A DNA stretch of 64,000 nucleotides from Pedobacter fastidiosus (lineage in GTDB: Bacteria; Bacteroidota; Bacteroidia; Sphingobacteriales; Sphingobacteriaceae). Made by a program: the position numbers and the translations under genes. Positions 53,801-62,998 of this stretch are shown here, piece after piece. Each line of letters begins with the position of its first letter. Position 1 is the stretch's first letter. The stretch lies in the NCBI RefSeq assembly GCF_014306625.1, contig NZ_JACRYL010000012.1, positions 1-64,000 of the forward strand, written 5' to 3'. Below the pieces are notes generated by a model. That model made no database searches. It was not told where the DNA came from and saw only the letters and a program-made list of their open reading frames with translations.

Positions 53801-54978
53801 AAACCAGAGTTTACATCAATTTTTTGTGGTCTGGTGGTTTCATTTCCCACTTTCCAAAAATTATTGAAGATTAGAACTCCGTTTCCCTTAGTTCCTACCC
53901 ACAAATTTCCACTATCTTCTGCAAAAGCCCTAATAGGCTTGTTTATAGTTGTTCCATTAATTTTTGTTAAAAGGCCAAAATAATTCTCCTTCGGATAAAT
54001 TTGAATTAACCCATTCCCATCAGTTCCCAACCAAAGCACTTTGTCTTGCCCAACATTTAAGGCCGTAACTTTTAAATTCTCTAGCGATCTGGTTTCATTT
54101 TTTAAAAAGCCTGTTGGTTCGAAGTTTTGATTGTAAATGGAAACGCCTTGATTTTCCCAAGCAACAACGTAATTAGATTGATAAAAAGTAATGGCTTTGA
54201 TTCTTTTGTTAGAAATGATTAAGGGCTGTGATTTTAAAGTTAAATCAATCTTAAAATGAATATCATTATTTAATGTATAGATAACCTGATTATTTACGAT
54301 AAAAAAATTGGCAATTCCATTAGGGTTATTAAAAGTTTTTAGCGTTTTTAATCCCTGACTAGTTACTTCCGCAACAACCAGTTCTTCTTTGGCATTGAGA
54401 TACCAAAGTTTATCATTCAGAAAATTCATTTTAACAATTCCGTCTGCAATTTTAAATTTTTGATAATCAACAAACTTATCAGTAGCAGAATTATACTTGC
54501 TCAAAACTCCATTGGCCGAAAAACAGAAAACATTGCCTTTAGAATTTATAACGAGTTCGTATTCATTTTCTCTAATTTTTTGCGAGGAAGTATTTTTATA
54601 AAAATAACGACTGAAAGTACCGTTGATTTTACTGTACCGAGAGATTCCCCCAATGGTATTAATCCAGATGTTATTGTTATTATCTTCTTTAATGGTTTGG
54701 ATTACGTTACTGCCGATGCTGTTTTCAGCCTTATCGATATTGTGATTGTAAACATTAAAATGTGCACCATCGTAACGGTTTAAACCATCCCAAGTACCAA
54801 TCCACAATAGCTGATCCTTATCCTGTAGAATTGAATTAATAGAACTATTCGATAATCCATTCCGATTATCCAACTGGCGATAATAAAAAGAAATTCCGGG
54901 CTTAACATCTTCAGCAAGAATGCTTTGAGAAAACATCAATCCAATCAGCAGAAAAAAAATAAAATAAGCTTTACTCAT
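50839..54978 (-). CDS. Hybrid two-component system sensor-regulator (HTCS)
   Basis: A 1379-residue one-protein two-component regulator. A signal sequence (about 1-22) is followed by two periplasmic beta-propeller regions built of two-component-propeller repeats (for example WIGTWDGLNRY and LWVGTKGNGVLIF). A Y_Y_Y immunoglobulin-like domain lies at about 700-785, and a membrane helix at about 790-815. A histidine kinase has the phospho-acceptor His853 in HEIQTPL and a HATPase domain. A receiver has phospho-Asp1169 in SDVMMPDMDG. An AraC-type DNA-binding domain closes the chain (about 1262-1372). All parts look intact. Family knowledge says the periplasmic part binds an oligosaccharide of the target and activates the adjacent susC. 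It is the local regulator of the GH130 PUL. Confidence 0.97.
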   Translation of the reverse strand: MSKAYFIFFLLIGLMFSQSILAEDVKPGISFYYRQLDNRNGLSNSSINSILQDKDQLLWIGTWDGLNRYDGAHFNVYNHNIDKAENSIGSNVIQTIKEDNNNNIWINTIGGISRYSKINGTFSRYFYKNTSSQKIRENEYELVINSKGNVFCFSANGVLSKYNSATDKFVDYQKFKIADGIVKMNFLNDKLWYLNAKEELVVAEVTSQGLKTLKTFNNPNGIANFFIVNNQVIYTLNNDIHFKIDLTLKSQPLIISNKRIKAITFYQSNYVVAWENQGVSIYNQNFEPTGFLKNETRSLENLKVTALNVGQDKVLWLGTDGNGLIQIYPKENYFGLLTKINGTTINKPIRAFAEDSGNLWVGTKGNGVLIFNNFWKVGNETTRPQKIDVNSGLDNNSVFAIKRGVDQFIYIGTDGKGISVYDQKSSKTIAWNKIKGTDKIPDFKSVYSITQDQDSSVWIGTSGYGLIHLKLNRNSDQSISVKSFKQYNSSSIEKNGPGNDIIYALAKGKDDKLWIACRYGGLSVLNKKTGIFKTYKALGSLGSLSHSDVLSLFYDSKDRLWVGTSYGLNYLSYAESLKAKPKFSKITMDNGLPNNTIHAIQEDGSGNIWLSTNKGLAKLNPANNSIANYQESDGLQSNEFSDGATLKASNNNLLFGGIYGFNYFMPKYITENTKQTNLLISDLQLGGKQFENNQYLIVKAKQQPVEAFNLERKSNFFQFSFNALNYFNASKNEFAYRLKGLDQNWRYTGTDGKIAYYNIPPGKYDLLVRWSNGEGIWTKDVVALKLEVKQYFWLTFPAYAFYFLLLVIGGYAFHIYRKNKLEMKFKLEREYLFRQKDEEVHRQRINFFTNIAHEIQTPLTLILGSVEHFMQRKNMLDKPIDKNYFLSLVHQHTARLTYLVQQLLEFRRAEAGYLKRNDDYFDISKLLNSLTQLFIPVAEKNEQHFERKIQNGIAGFIDKDKFEKVLFNLLSNALKHAGEKQDILFTVNFNVENQDLEIIVANSGCKLKEEDLESLFKEFHIGKENQFEKFSTGIGLAFTKELIAIMNGSIQVSLQNNWIYFNFKLKLKQAVEGKQDEVIASAPSYLFESILKPYQNEVAETVEENNKVALIDDLQGVAEYSILIVEDDAALRFLIKNILKDQYNIYEAENGVSALEFLKNNTPDIIISDVMMPDMDGLELCRYVKTAPATCHIPFIMLSAKGTEESKTEGYETGADAYIPKPFHINYLQMRVRKLLDYRNRMNHLIKDRNINNQFVEVDLEQGDKEFLNALVKAVEENLAEPDLDASKLEDALCISKMQLYRKLKTLAGMTPSEFIKRIRLKHAAVLLQNSKLTVSEIFYLTGFNNKSYFFREFKKIYHLAPNDYRQKQHEGSTTAESI

Positions 54979-55080
54979 TTCAAGAACAGTAGCAACAATT
55001 AAATTTATTTGGATAGAACTTTTGAAGGGTGTATAAATTTAAAAAAAATATCGGGATAAATGATTATTGAAATCGCCTAA

Positions 55081-55115
55081 AACAAAAACAGGCAGCCAAA
55101 TCGACTACCTGTTTT
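55081..55115 (-). terminator. Terminator of CsbD-like gene
   Basis: An 11-bp stem (AAAACAGGTAG with CTGCCTGTTTT, one wobble) followed on the minus strand by TTTTTGTTTT, about 20 nt past the stop. Confidence 0.8.
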
Positions 55116-55134
55116 AATTATCTTATTTAAAGTA

Positions 55135-55320
55135 CTACAAAGAGTTGATCCATTTAACTAGCTCATCTCTTCCTTTGCCTGTTTTTTGCTGAAGTTTTCC
55201 CAATAACTCGTCGTCTTGTCCTTCTTCATGCTTCAAATCATCGTCGGTTAAGTCTGCATAAGCTTGCTTTACCTTTCCTTTTATCTCGTTCCACTTTCCT
55301 TTTAATTCTAACTTGTCCAT
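55135..55320 (-). CDS. CsbD family stress-response protein
   Basis: A 61-residue soluble protein of the CsbD family, a small helical general-stress protein of unknown biochemical role. The chain from ATG 55320 begins [19 protein letters not shown], which matches the family, with a second half rich in acidic residues ([18 protein letters not shown]). A longer frame starting with TTG at 55368 adds 16 unconserved residues and is not preferred. The gene is monocistronic and ends at a strong terminator. It sits between the HTCS and a separate SusC/SusD pair and shows no functional link to them. Confidence 0.85.
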   Translation of the reverse strand: MDKLELKGKWNEIKGKVKQAYADLTDDDLKHEEGQDDELLGKLQQKTGKGRDELVKWINSL

Positions 55321-55520
55321 TTTGCCGTTTTTTAAATATTTAATACTGATTTTATCAGTATTTAACAAAGAAAGAACTGCCTTTGTTTGTTTTTACACAA
55401 CAATCTTATAAAAAAATTGAAATTCTTAACTATTCCACTTAGCTATATCCCATCTTTTTATTACATTGGTTATATCATTTCCTAAATCAATAAAAACATT
55501 ATTAACTAAACTAAAATTTG

Positions 55521-58500
55521 ATGAAAAGACTACTATTAAGTTTCATTTTATCTTTCGGTTTAATTTCGATTGCTTTCTCGCAAGGCAAAGTTATTAGCGG
55601 AAAGGTAACCTCTGGTATTTCTGGACCAATTCCAGGAGTAAGTGTATTTGTAAAAGGCTCTCCAAGCACTGGTACGCAGACAGACGCGACCGGTATTTAT
55701 AAATTAAGTGTTCCAGATGATGCAAAAACAATTGTTTTTAGTTTTATTGGGTACAAAACAAAAGAAGTTTCCATTACAGGAAGCACCATTAACGCAAACT
55801 TAGAAGAAGAAAACACGACATTAAGCGATGTGGTTGTGGTGGGTTATGGAACGCAGATCAAAAAGGATATTACTGGCTCAGTGGCATCGGTAAAATCCAA
55901 AGATCTTGAAAACTTACCGGTAACCAGCTTTGAACAGGCCTTACAAGGTAAAGCTGCAGGGGTGAGCATATCATCTCAAAATGGTAAGTTGGGGCAAGGT
56001 ATAACGGTAAGAGTTAGGGGCGCATCTTCCGTAACTGCAGGTAGCGAACCCTTATATATTGTAGATGGAATTCCAATAACATCCGCCGATTTATCAAGCA
56101 CATCATCTCCAACAAGTGCATTGGCCGATATTAACACGAACGACATTGAATCTATTGAAGTTTTAAAAGATGCTGCAGCATCTGCTATTTATGGTGCTAG
56201 AGCTTCTAACGGTGTTGTTTTAATTACAACAAAACAAGGTAAGGTTGGCAAAACTTTAATTCAATTTAATGCATTAGGTGGTGTTAGTACTCCATCAAAT
56301 CACAGAGATTTCTTAAATGCAGAGCAATACGTTCAAATATTACGCAGAGCAGGAGACGGGGCCGCCAACCAAGATTTTCTAAATGGAGATTACCCTACTT
56401 TAGCTGCAGCAAAAGCAGATTATGCCGCTAGTGTAGAGGCTCGTTTGACTAGATATTCTGCCGGAAACACAGATTATCAAACTTATAAAGTAAATACCAA
56501 TTGGGAAAAAGCAGCTTTCCAAAATGACCCAATTACTCAACAATATGATTTAAGTTTGAATGGGGGTAACGAAAAAACAAAGTTTTATATTGGGGGTCAG
56601 GCTTTAGATCAACAAGGAATAATTGTTGGCAATAGCTATAAGAGATACAGTGGAAGATTAAACTTAACCAATAAGGTAACTGACTTCTTGGAAGTTGGGG
56701 TAAATTTAAATTTTTCAAACAGTATAAATAATAGACTATCAAATGATAATGCATTTTCTAGTCCTTTACAGGCCGTTGCTTTATCACCAATTACTCCATT
56801 TATAGATCCAAGATCAGGATTAGTAAGCGGAACCTTACCCGGCGCAGCATCTAACTATCCAGTTTATTATAATCCTTTTATTGGCATTGAAAATGCTTTT
56901 TACAAGGCAACTGTTTATCGTACTCTTGGAAAAGCATTTGCAAATGTAAATATTGCTAAAGGTTTTAAATTTAGCTCGGATTTTTCGATTGATAATTTAA
57001 ATCAGAATGAAGAAAGTTATTATGGTTCATTAACATTTAAGAATACAGGAACAGCAAACGGAGATGGTCAGAACATCTCAACCTTTGTAATAAACACCAA
57101 TACAAATAACTTTTTCAGTTATAATAAAACTATAGGGAAAAGTGCATTTGATGTGATCTTAGGTACAAGTTATCAGAAATCGACAACGAAGTATAGTACG
57201 ATAGAGGGTCAGGATTTCCCAAGTGATGCTTACGTTAAACTTGGTAGCGCTGCGACAAAAGTAACAGCATCAAGTAATGAAAGTGCGTTTAGCTTTCTTT
57301 CCTATTTCTTTAGAGCAAATTATAAATATAATGATCGTTACTTAGCAAGCTTTAGTGTTAGAGCTGATGGATCATCTCGTTTCGGTGCAAATCATAAATA
57401 TGGTTATTTCCCTGCCGGATCATTAGGATGGATTGTTTCAGAAGAAGATTTCTTAAAAACGAATGAAACTATCAGCTTATTAAAATTCAGAGTAAGTTAT
57501 GGTTTAACAGGTAACGCTGAAATTGGTAATTTTTCTGCACGCGGATTGTTTAGTGGAACGGGAGCTTATGGCGGTAGCGCAGGTCAGATTCCTATAAGAA
57601 TTGCTAACCCAGATTTAACTTGGGAGAAAACTAAACAATTAGATATTGGCTTGGATTTTGGTCTCCTTAAAAATAGAATTACTGGAGTTTTTGATTTCTA
57701 TCAAAAAAACACAACGGAATTGTTATTAGATGTTCCTGTTCCTCAAACCACGGGTTTCTCAACTAAAACACAAAACCTAGGTGCATTAAAAAACACAGGC
57801 TTTGAATTGGGAATTAATTCAGAAAACTTAGTTGGAGCATTTAAATGGTCAACTGCAATTACGGCTGCCATTAATAATAACAAGATCACGAATCTAGGTG
57901 GTCAGATTTTAAATGGTAACGAAATTAATGCAGCGATATCCAATCAGCCAATTGGTGTTTTTTATCTACCAGAATATGCAGGTGTAAACCCAGCAAATGG
58001 AGATGCGATTTATTATCTTAACACCACGGATGCATCTGGCAATATTGATCGATCGACTACAAATGATATCAATAAAGCACAAAGAATTTTCGCAGGCAAT
58101 CCTAATCCTAAATATACCTTTGGTCTTAATAACAGTTTTTCCTACAAAAACTTTGATCTAACCATCTTCTTACAAGGTGTACAAGGTAATAAGATTTTTA
58201 ATGCAGGCGGACAATATATGAGCGCTAGTGCATCTAATGGCTATGACAATCAAACCGTAGATCAAATGGATTATTGGAATAAACCAGGTGATGTAACTGT
58301 AACTCCTGAACCACGTTTGTTTTATGCAAACGGAGTTGGTAATTCAACAAGATACCTTTCTGATGGTTCTTACATTCGTTTAAAAACATTAACACTTGGC
58401 TATAACTTCCCAACCTCAATTTTAACTAAGATAAAACTCAGTAAGTTAAGATTATTTGCAACTGCACAAAACTTAGCAACAATTACTGGCTATAAAGGAT

Positions 58501-58613
58501 GGGATCCTGAGGTTAATGCCGATTATCAATCAACTAACATTAATCAGGGTGTAGATTTTTATTCTGCTCCACAACCAAGAGTTATCTCATTTGGTATAAA
58601 CGTTGGCCTATAA
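55521..58613 (+). CDS. SusC/RagA family TonB-linked transporter (enzyme-free pair)
   Basis: A 1030-residue SusC-type transporter starting at ATG 55521; an in-frame TTG just before it is unlikely to be used. The signal peptide ends near AFSQ (about residue 21). The carboxypeptidase-regulatory-like domain is at about 24-100, and the plug is at about 110-235 with AIYGARASNGVVLITTK. The barrel ends in ISFGINVGL. SusD follows 18 nt downstream, and no glycosidase, regulator or transporter is attached. The pair could serve a glycan digested by enzymes elsewhere, or a non-glycan ligand. Confidence 0.95.
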   Translation: MKRLLLSFILSFGLISIAFSQGKVISGKVTSGISGPIPGVSVFVKGSPSTGTQTDATGIYKLSVPDDAKTIVFSFIGYKTKEVSITGSTINANLEEENTTLSDVVVVGYGTQIKKDITGSVASVKSKDLENLPVTSFEQALQGKAAGVSISSQNGKLGQGITVRVRGASSVTAGSEPLYIVDGIPITSADLSSTSSPTSALADINTNDIESIEVLKDAAASAIYGARASNGVVLITTKQGKVGKTLIQFNALGGVSTPSNHRDFLNAEQYVQILRRAGDGAANQDFLNGDYPTLAAAKADYAASVEARLTRYSAGNTDYQTYKVNTNWEKAAFQNDPITQQYDLSLNGGNEKTKFYIGGQALDQQGIIVGNSYKRYSGRLNLTNKVTDFLEVGVNLNFSNSINNRLSNDNAFSSPLQAVALSPITPFIDPRSGLVSGTLPGAASNYPVYYNPFIGIENAFYKATVYRTLGKAFANVNIAKGFKFSSDFSIDNLNQNEESYYGSLTFKNTGTANGDGQNISTFVINTNTNNFFSYNKTIGKSAFDVILGTSYQKSTTKYSTIEGQDFPSDAYVKLGSAATKVTASSNESAFSFLSYFFRANYKYNDRYLASFSVRADGSSRFGANHKYGYFPAGSLGWIVSEEDFLKTNETISLLKFRVSYGLTGNAEIGNFSARGLFSGTGAYGGSAGQIPIRIANPDLTWEKTKQLDIGLDFGLLKNRITGVFDFYQKNTTELLLDVPVPQTTGFSTKTQNLGALKNTGFELGINSENLVGAFKWSTAITAAINNNKITNLGGQILNGNEINAAISNQPIGVFYLPEYAGVNPANGDAIYYLNTTDASGNIDRSTTNDINKAQRIFAGNPNPKYTFGLNNSFSYKNFDLTIFLQGVQGNKIFNAGGQYMSASASNGYDNQTVDQMDYWNKPGDVTVTPEPRLFYANGVGNSTRYLSDGSYIRLKTLTLGYNFPTSILTKIKLSKLRLFATAQNLATITGYKGWDPEVNADYQSTNINQGVDFYSAPQPRVISFGINVGL

Positions 58614-58631
58614 TCCAAAATAAGAATCATT

Positions 58632-59999
58632 ATGAAAAAGACATATATATATAATTTAATTTTTGCATCTATGCTGTTGGCTTCAGCATCATCCTGCAAA
58701 AAAGCTCTAGATATTAACCCAGTTGATACAATAGAGCAAAGTAAAGCATTACAGACATCTAAAGATGTTGAGGTGGCGCTCGTTGGTTCCTACTCAGCCT
58801 TAGGAAGTAGAAACTTTTATGGAGGTAGACCATTTTTGATGGCAGATTTTTTAGCCAATACGGATGCTATAGAATGGTACGGAACTTATGAAGAACTAAC
58901 CCAAACTATAAATAAATCTCTTTTAAAAACAAACTCTTTTGTTGATAATGTTTGGGCAGATGGATACACAGCAATTAACGATGCAAATAATGTAATCGCA
59001 TCAATTAGCAAAGTTGATGCAGCTAAGAAAAACAAAGTTGAAGGTGAAGCCAAGTTTATAAGAGGGTCTGCTTATTTTGACTTGGTCAGGTTATTTGGTA
59101 AAGCGTATAATGATGGTAGTCCAACCACAAATTTAGGCGTTCCAATCATTCTTACTCCCACAACAGCAGTAACTGATGCAAGCTATGTAAGTAGAGCTAA
59201 TATTGCTGCAGTTTACACACAAGCAATTGCTGATTTGACAGATGCAGAAGCTAAATTGCCAGCAACCAACGGTTTCTTCGCTACTAAGTATTCGGCAGCA
59301 GGGATGTTAGCCAGATTATATCTACAAATGGGAAACTATTCAGCTGCTGCTAATGCTGCAAGCAGAGTAATTGCTTCTGGAAATTATACGCTTACCCCAG
59401 CTTTCATTGATGCATTTCCAGTGATGGGCTCATCTCCGGGATCAAACACAACTGAAGATGTATTTTCAATTCAAGTTAGAACACTTACAGGTTTTAACGG
59501 ATACAACGAATTTTATGGATCATCAACTTATGGTGGTCGTGGAGATGCTGTTATTGCGCAGGATTGGATAGACAATACTTACAGTACAACAGATGATAGG
59601 ATTAATGCATTTTATGACGACGGCGATATGTTCACTTCGAAATTTGCAAATCCTTATGGAAACGTATCGATTATTCGGTTAGCTGAAATGTATTTGATTA
59701 GAGCAGAATGTAATGCACGCTTAGCACCAGCTGCGCCAATAGGTGGACAAACACCTCTTCAGGATTTAGCAGTAGTTAGATCTCGTGCGGGCTTAACTAC
59801 AACAACAGCAACACTAGCGAATATTTTAAACGAAAGAAAGCTAGAACTAGCTTTTGAAGGTTTTGCTTTGCATGATGCAAAAAGAACACAAACTAACATT
59901 GGTTCTTTACCATGGAATTCAAATGCATTAGTTTTCCCTATCCCTCAAAGAGAAATGGATGCCAACAAAGCATTAGTTCAAAATCCTGGTTACAATTAA
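58632..59999 (+). CDS. SusD/RagB family lipoprotein (enzyme-free pair)
   Basis: A 455-residue SusD-type lipoprotein with lipobox SSC (Cys at about 22). The segments GEAKFIRGSAYFDLVRLFGKAY, IIRLAEMYLIRAECNARL and NERKLELAFEGFALHDAKR, together with the end VFPIPQREMDANKALVQNPGYN, are family hallmarks. It is among the shorter SusD types, usual for simple SusC/SusD pairs. It follows SusC by 18 nt and is closed by a palindromic terminator. Its ligand is unknown. Confidence 0.94.
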   Translation: MKKTYIYNLIFASMLLASASSCKKALDINPVDTIEQSKALQTSKDVEVALVGSYSALGSRNFYGGRPFLMADFLANTDAIEWYGTYEELTQTINKSLLKTNSFVDNVWADGYTAINDANNVIASISKVDAAKKNKVEGEAKFIRGSAYFDLVRLFGKAYNDGSPTTNLGVPIILTPTTAVTDASYVSRANIAAVYTQAIADLTDAEAKLPATNGFFATKYSAAGMLARLYLQMGNYSAAANAASRVIASGNYTLTPAFIDAFPVMGSSPGSNTTEDVFSIQVRTLTGFNGYNEFYGSSTYGGRGDAVIAQDWIDNTYSTTDDRINAFYDDGDMFTSKFANPYGNVSIIRLAEMYLIRAECNARLAPAAPIGGQTPLQDLAVVRSRAGLTTTTATLANILNERKLELAFEGFALHDAKRTQTNIGSLPWNSNALVFPIPQREMDANKALVQNPGYN

Positions 60000-60020
60000 T
60001 CAATGCTTTTATAACACAAC

Positions 60021-60054
60021 AAAAAATGCCTTCCGAATTCGGAAGGCATTTTTT
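60021..60054. terminator. Bidirectional terminator between SusD and acs
   Basis: A perfect palindrome with core TGCCTTCCGAATTCGGAAGG, flanked by A6 on the left and T6 on the right. It serves the SusD gene on the plus strand and the acs gene on the minus strand. Confidence 0.92.
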
Positions 60055-60083
60055 GTATAAGACGTTTTCTTAAATCATTAATA

Positions 60084-61979
60084 TTACAATTTCTTCGATG
60101 CTTCTATAATTTCTTCAACAACAGCTGGATCTAACAAGGTAGAAGTATCACCCAAATTTGTAGTTTCACCTTCGGCTATTTTACGCAAAATACGTCGCAT
60201 AATTTTTCCCGAACGCGTTTTGGGTAAACCCGACACAAATAGAATTTTATCTGGTTTTGCAATAGCGCCAATAACCCGAGTTACGGTTTGCAAAATATCC
60301 TTTTTGGATAATTCTACGTCTCCATGCATTTCTGGATAAATTACAAAAGCATAAATACCTTGTCCTTTTACATCGTGAGGATAACCCACAACTGCACTTT
60401 CAACAACACCTGCATGCATATTAATTGCATTCTCTACTTCGGCTGTTCCGATTCTATGCCCAGAAACATTTAAAACATCATCCACACGACCAGTAATTCG
60501 ATAATAACCATCTTCATCACGCAAGCAACCATCGCCAGTGAAATACAGATTTTCATAAGTGGAGAAATAAGTTTGCTTACACCGCTCATGATCGCCGTAA
60601 GTGGTACGCAACATACCTGGCCACGGAAATTTAATACAAAGATTTCCCATTACGCCGTTCCCTTCTATTTCCTTTCCGTTCTCATCAACCAAAATAGGCT
60701 GAATACCCGGTAAGGGCAAAGTTGCAAAGCTAGGTTTGGTTTTGGTTACCGTTGCGATTGGAGAAATCATGATTCCACCAGTTTCAGTTTGCCACCAAGT
60801 ATCTACAATTGGCGCTTTACCATGACCAATTTTTTCATCGAACCAATGCCAAGCTTCCTCATTAATTGGCTCTCCTACCGATCCTAAAACCCGAATGGAG
60901 CTTAAATCTTTTCCATTTAATGGCTCTTCACCGTAACTCATTAACGAGCGGATTGCTGTTGGAGCCGTGTATAATGTATTTACTTTATGTTTTTCTACAA
61001 TATCCCAAAAACGCGAAGGACTAGGATACGTTGGAATTCCCTCAAACAAAACCGAAGTTGCGCCTTGAGAAAGTGGGCCATAAACAATGTACGAATGACC
61101 AGTAATCCAACCAATATCTGCTGTGCAGAAATAAACTTCGCCGGGCTGATAATTGAATACATTTGAAAAAGTATATCCCGCATAAACCATATAGCCACCG
61201 CAAGTATGCACAACACCCTTTGGTTTTCCGGTAGAACCTGATGTGTATAAAATGAATAACATATCTTCTGCATCCATTTCCTCAGCTTCACAAATGTCGT
61301 TAACATGCTTAACTTCGTCTTCCCACCAAACATCGCGACCTTTTAACATCGAAACTGGCGTACGAACATGAGTTAAAACAATACATTTTTCTACTGTTGG
61401 GCAACCGATTAAAGCATCATCAATCACATCCTTCAAAGGAATTTGTTTACTGCCTCGATAAGCTCCATCTGCAGTAATAACCAATTTACACTGCGCATCG
61501 TTAATTCTATCTGCAATAGATTTTGCCGAAAAGCCACCAAATACCACAGAGTGAACAGCCCCGATGCGAGCACAAGCAAGAACGGCAATTGCAAGTTCTG
61601 GAACCATTGGCATATAAATACAAATGCGATCGCCTTTTTTTGCGCCATTCCGTTTTAAAACATTCGCAAAACGACAAACCCGCTCATGCAACATTTTATA
61701 TGTTAGGGTAACACTCTCTTCTTCAGGATTGTTGGGTTCCCAAATAATGGCTGGTTTATCTCCGCTTGTAGCCAAATGCCGATCTAAACAATTTTCGGTT
61801 ATATTTAATTTAGCACCCTCGAACCATTTAATATTAGGCTCATTAAAATTCCACGATAGTACCTTGAACCAAGGTTTTCTCCATTGAAAATTTTGCGCTA
61901 CTTCTCCCCAAAACTGTTCAGGGTTTTCTACACTTTTTTTATAATCTTCTTCGTACTGCTTAAAAGATGTAATTTGCAT
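60084..61979 (-). CDS. acs: Acetyl-CoA synthetase (AMP-forming)
   Basis: A 631-residue cytoplasmic ligase that activates acetate to acetyl-AMP and acetyl-CoA. The AMP-binding motif YTSGSTGKPKG lies at about 245-255. Further motifs are SVVFGGFSAKSI, the substrate-pocket DTWWQTETGGIM, and the C-terminal RSGKIMRRILR with the catalytic Lys near 591, the residue that is acetylated in regulated members. The length is typical. It is divergently transcribed from rpmB and ends at a shared palindromic terminator. Acetate scavenging has no special link to the neighbouring PULs. Confidence 0.97.
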   Translation of the reverse strand: MQITSFKQYEEDYKKSVENPEQFWGEVAQNFQWRKPWFKVLSWNFNEPNIKWFEGAKLNITENCLDRHLATSGDKPAIIWEPNNPEEESVTLTYKMLHERVCRFANVLKRNGAKKGDRICIYMPMVPELAIAVLACARIGAVHSVVFGGFSAKSIADRINDAQCKLVITADGAYRGSKQIPLKDVIDDALIGCPTVEKCIVLTHVRTPVSMLKGRDVWWEDEVKHVNDICEAEEMDAEDMLFILYTSGSTGKPKGVVHTCGGYMVYAGYTFSNVFNYQPGEVYFCTADIGWITGHSYIVYGPLSQGATSVLFEGIPTYPSPSRFWDIVEKHKVNTLYTAPTAIRSLMSYGEEPLNGKDLSSIRVLGSVGEPINEEAWHWFDEKIGHGKAPIVDTWWQTETGGIMISPIATVTKTKPSFATLPLPGIQPILVDENGKEIEGNGVMGNLCIKFPWPGMLRTTYGDHERCKQTYFSTYENLYFTGDGCLRDEDGYYRITGRVDDVLNVSGHRIGTAEVENAINMHAGVVESAVVGYPHDVKGQGIYAFVIYPEMHGDVELSKKDILQTVTRVIGAIAKPDKILFVSGLPKTRSGKIMRRILRKIAEGETTNLGDTSTLLDPAVVEEIIEASKKL

Positions 61980-62111
61980 GGCGCTATTTATATATTTTGG
62001 ATTAGTAGCGGCTAATTTAAATAAATAATGGTAAGCAGAAATATTGAAATCGTATCAAAATGAATACTCGGATTACTTTTTTAAAATAAGTGAAAATAAT
62101 TGGCAACGCTC

Positions 62112-62142
62112 TTGCTGTTTACAATTATTATTCAGATATTTG
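62112..62142 (+). promoter_or_regulatory. Candidate Bacteroidota promoter for rpmB
   Basis: A TTG (-33) at 62112-62114 and GATATTTG (-7, consensus TAnnTTTG with one change) at 62135-62142 are separated by 20 bp, a spacing in the known range. It lies 54 bp before the rpmB ATG in the 216-bp divergent gap. Confidence 0.45.
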
Positions 62143-62195
62143 CACACTCTTAAAAAAATTAAGCGACGATATTTTAACAACTATATTTACAAGTC

Positions 62196-62429
62196 ATGTC
62201 AAGAGTTTGTGATTTAACAGGAAAAAAGGCAATGGTAGGTAATAACGTTTCTCACTCGAACGTTAAAACCAAACGCAAATTTTATCCTAATTTGAAACTT
62301 CAGAAATTTTATATCCCTGAAGAAGGCCGTTGGATTACGTTGAAAGTTTCGACTTCAGCGATTAAGACCATCAACAAAGTGGGTATTAGCGAAGCAATTA
62401 ACCGTTTCGTAAAAAAAGGATTTTTGTAA
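62196..62429 (+). CDS. rpmB: 50S ribosomal protein bL28
   Basis: A 77-residue basic protein of the large ribosomal subunit. MSRVCDLTGKKAMVGNNVSHSN is the typical N-terminal pattern in this phylum, where the Cys is kept without a full zinc site. The chain has the family length and ends in FVKKGFL. It is followed by rpmG at 44 nt and the DUF4295 gene, a conserved ribosomal group. It probably shares one promoter with them. Confidence 0.97.
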   Translation: MSRVCDLTGKKAMVGNNVSHSNVKTKRKFYPNLKLQKFYIPEEGRWITLKVSTSAIKTINKVGISEAINRFVKKGFL

Positions 62430-62473
62430 AAAACATTAACTGTTGAGATTAACAGTTTACAATTTATATTAAA

Positions 62474-62656
62474 ATGGCAAAAAAAGGTAACAGAGTTCAG
62501 GTTATTTTAGAATGTACTGAGCATAAAGAAAGTGGCATGCCCGGTATGTCTAGATATATTTCTACTAAAAACCGTAAAAACACTACTGAGCGTTTAGAAT
62601 TGAAAAAATTCAATCCGGTATTGAGAAAAGTAACCGTACACAAAGAAATAAAATAA
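62474..62656 (+). CDS. rpmG: 50S ribosomal protein bL33
   Basis: A 60-residue large-subunit ribosomal protein. It starts [18 protein letters not shown] and contains [22 protein letters not shown], characteristic of bL33. It is of the zinc-free type: there is a single Cys rather than the four of the zinc form. It lies between rpmB and the DUF4295 gene in the same orientation. Confidence 0.97.
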   Translation: MAKKGNRVQVILECTEHKESGMPGMSRYISTKNRKNTTERLELKKFNPVLRKVTVHKEIK

Positions 62657-62742
62657 TTGAATAATTAGATTGATTGAATGATTGAGTTTAAAATTCTCTC
62701 ATTCCAACATTCTCTAATTCGATCATTTAAAATTATAAGAAC

Positions 62743-62898
62743 ATGGCAAAGAAAGTAGTTGCAACCCTTAAAACAGGTACAGGTAAAGAATATTCGAAAG
62801 TTATTACAATGGTAAAATCACCTAAAACTGGTGCTTACTCATTCAAAGAACTTATCGTACATAACGACCACGTAAAAGATGCTATCGCATCTAAATAA
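62743..62898 (+). CDS. DUF4295 family small basic protein, probable ribosome-associated
   Basis: A 51-residue protein, below the length limit of ordinary ORF lists. It begins MAKKVVATLKTGTGKEYSK and ends HVKDAIASK. The pattern and its place right after rpmB-rpmG match DUF4295, a family found in Bacteroidota. Lys content is high, suiting an RNA-binding or ribosomal protein. I recall, without certainty, that a protein of this kind was seen in a Flavobacterium ribosome structure. It is 86 nt downstream of rpmG and followed by a terminator. The TAA stop ends at 62898. Confidence 0.88.
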   Translation: MAKKVVATLKTGTGKEYSKVITMVKSPKTGAYSFKELIVHNDHVKDAIASK

Positions 62899-62930
62899 GG
62901 TTAATATTTTTTAATATTGATAAAAATATT

Positions 62931-62966
62931 AAAGGCCGTTCCGTATTAACCGGAAGGGCTTTTTTT
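62931..62966 (+). terminator. Terminator after ribosomal genes
   Basis: A hairpin (AAGGCCGTTCCG with CGGAAGGGCTTT; one G-G mismatch, one wobble) followed by seven T. It isolates the ribosomal unit from the toxin-antitoxin pair. Confidence 0.8.
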
Positions 62967-62998
62967 GTTATATTAAAATTATCCAACCTTAAATTGAT

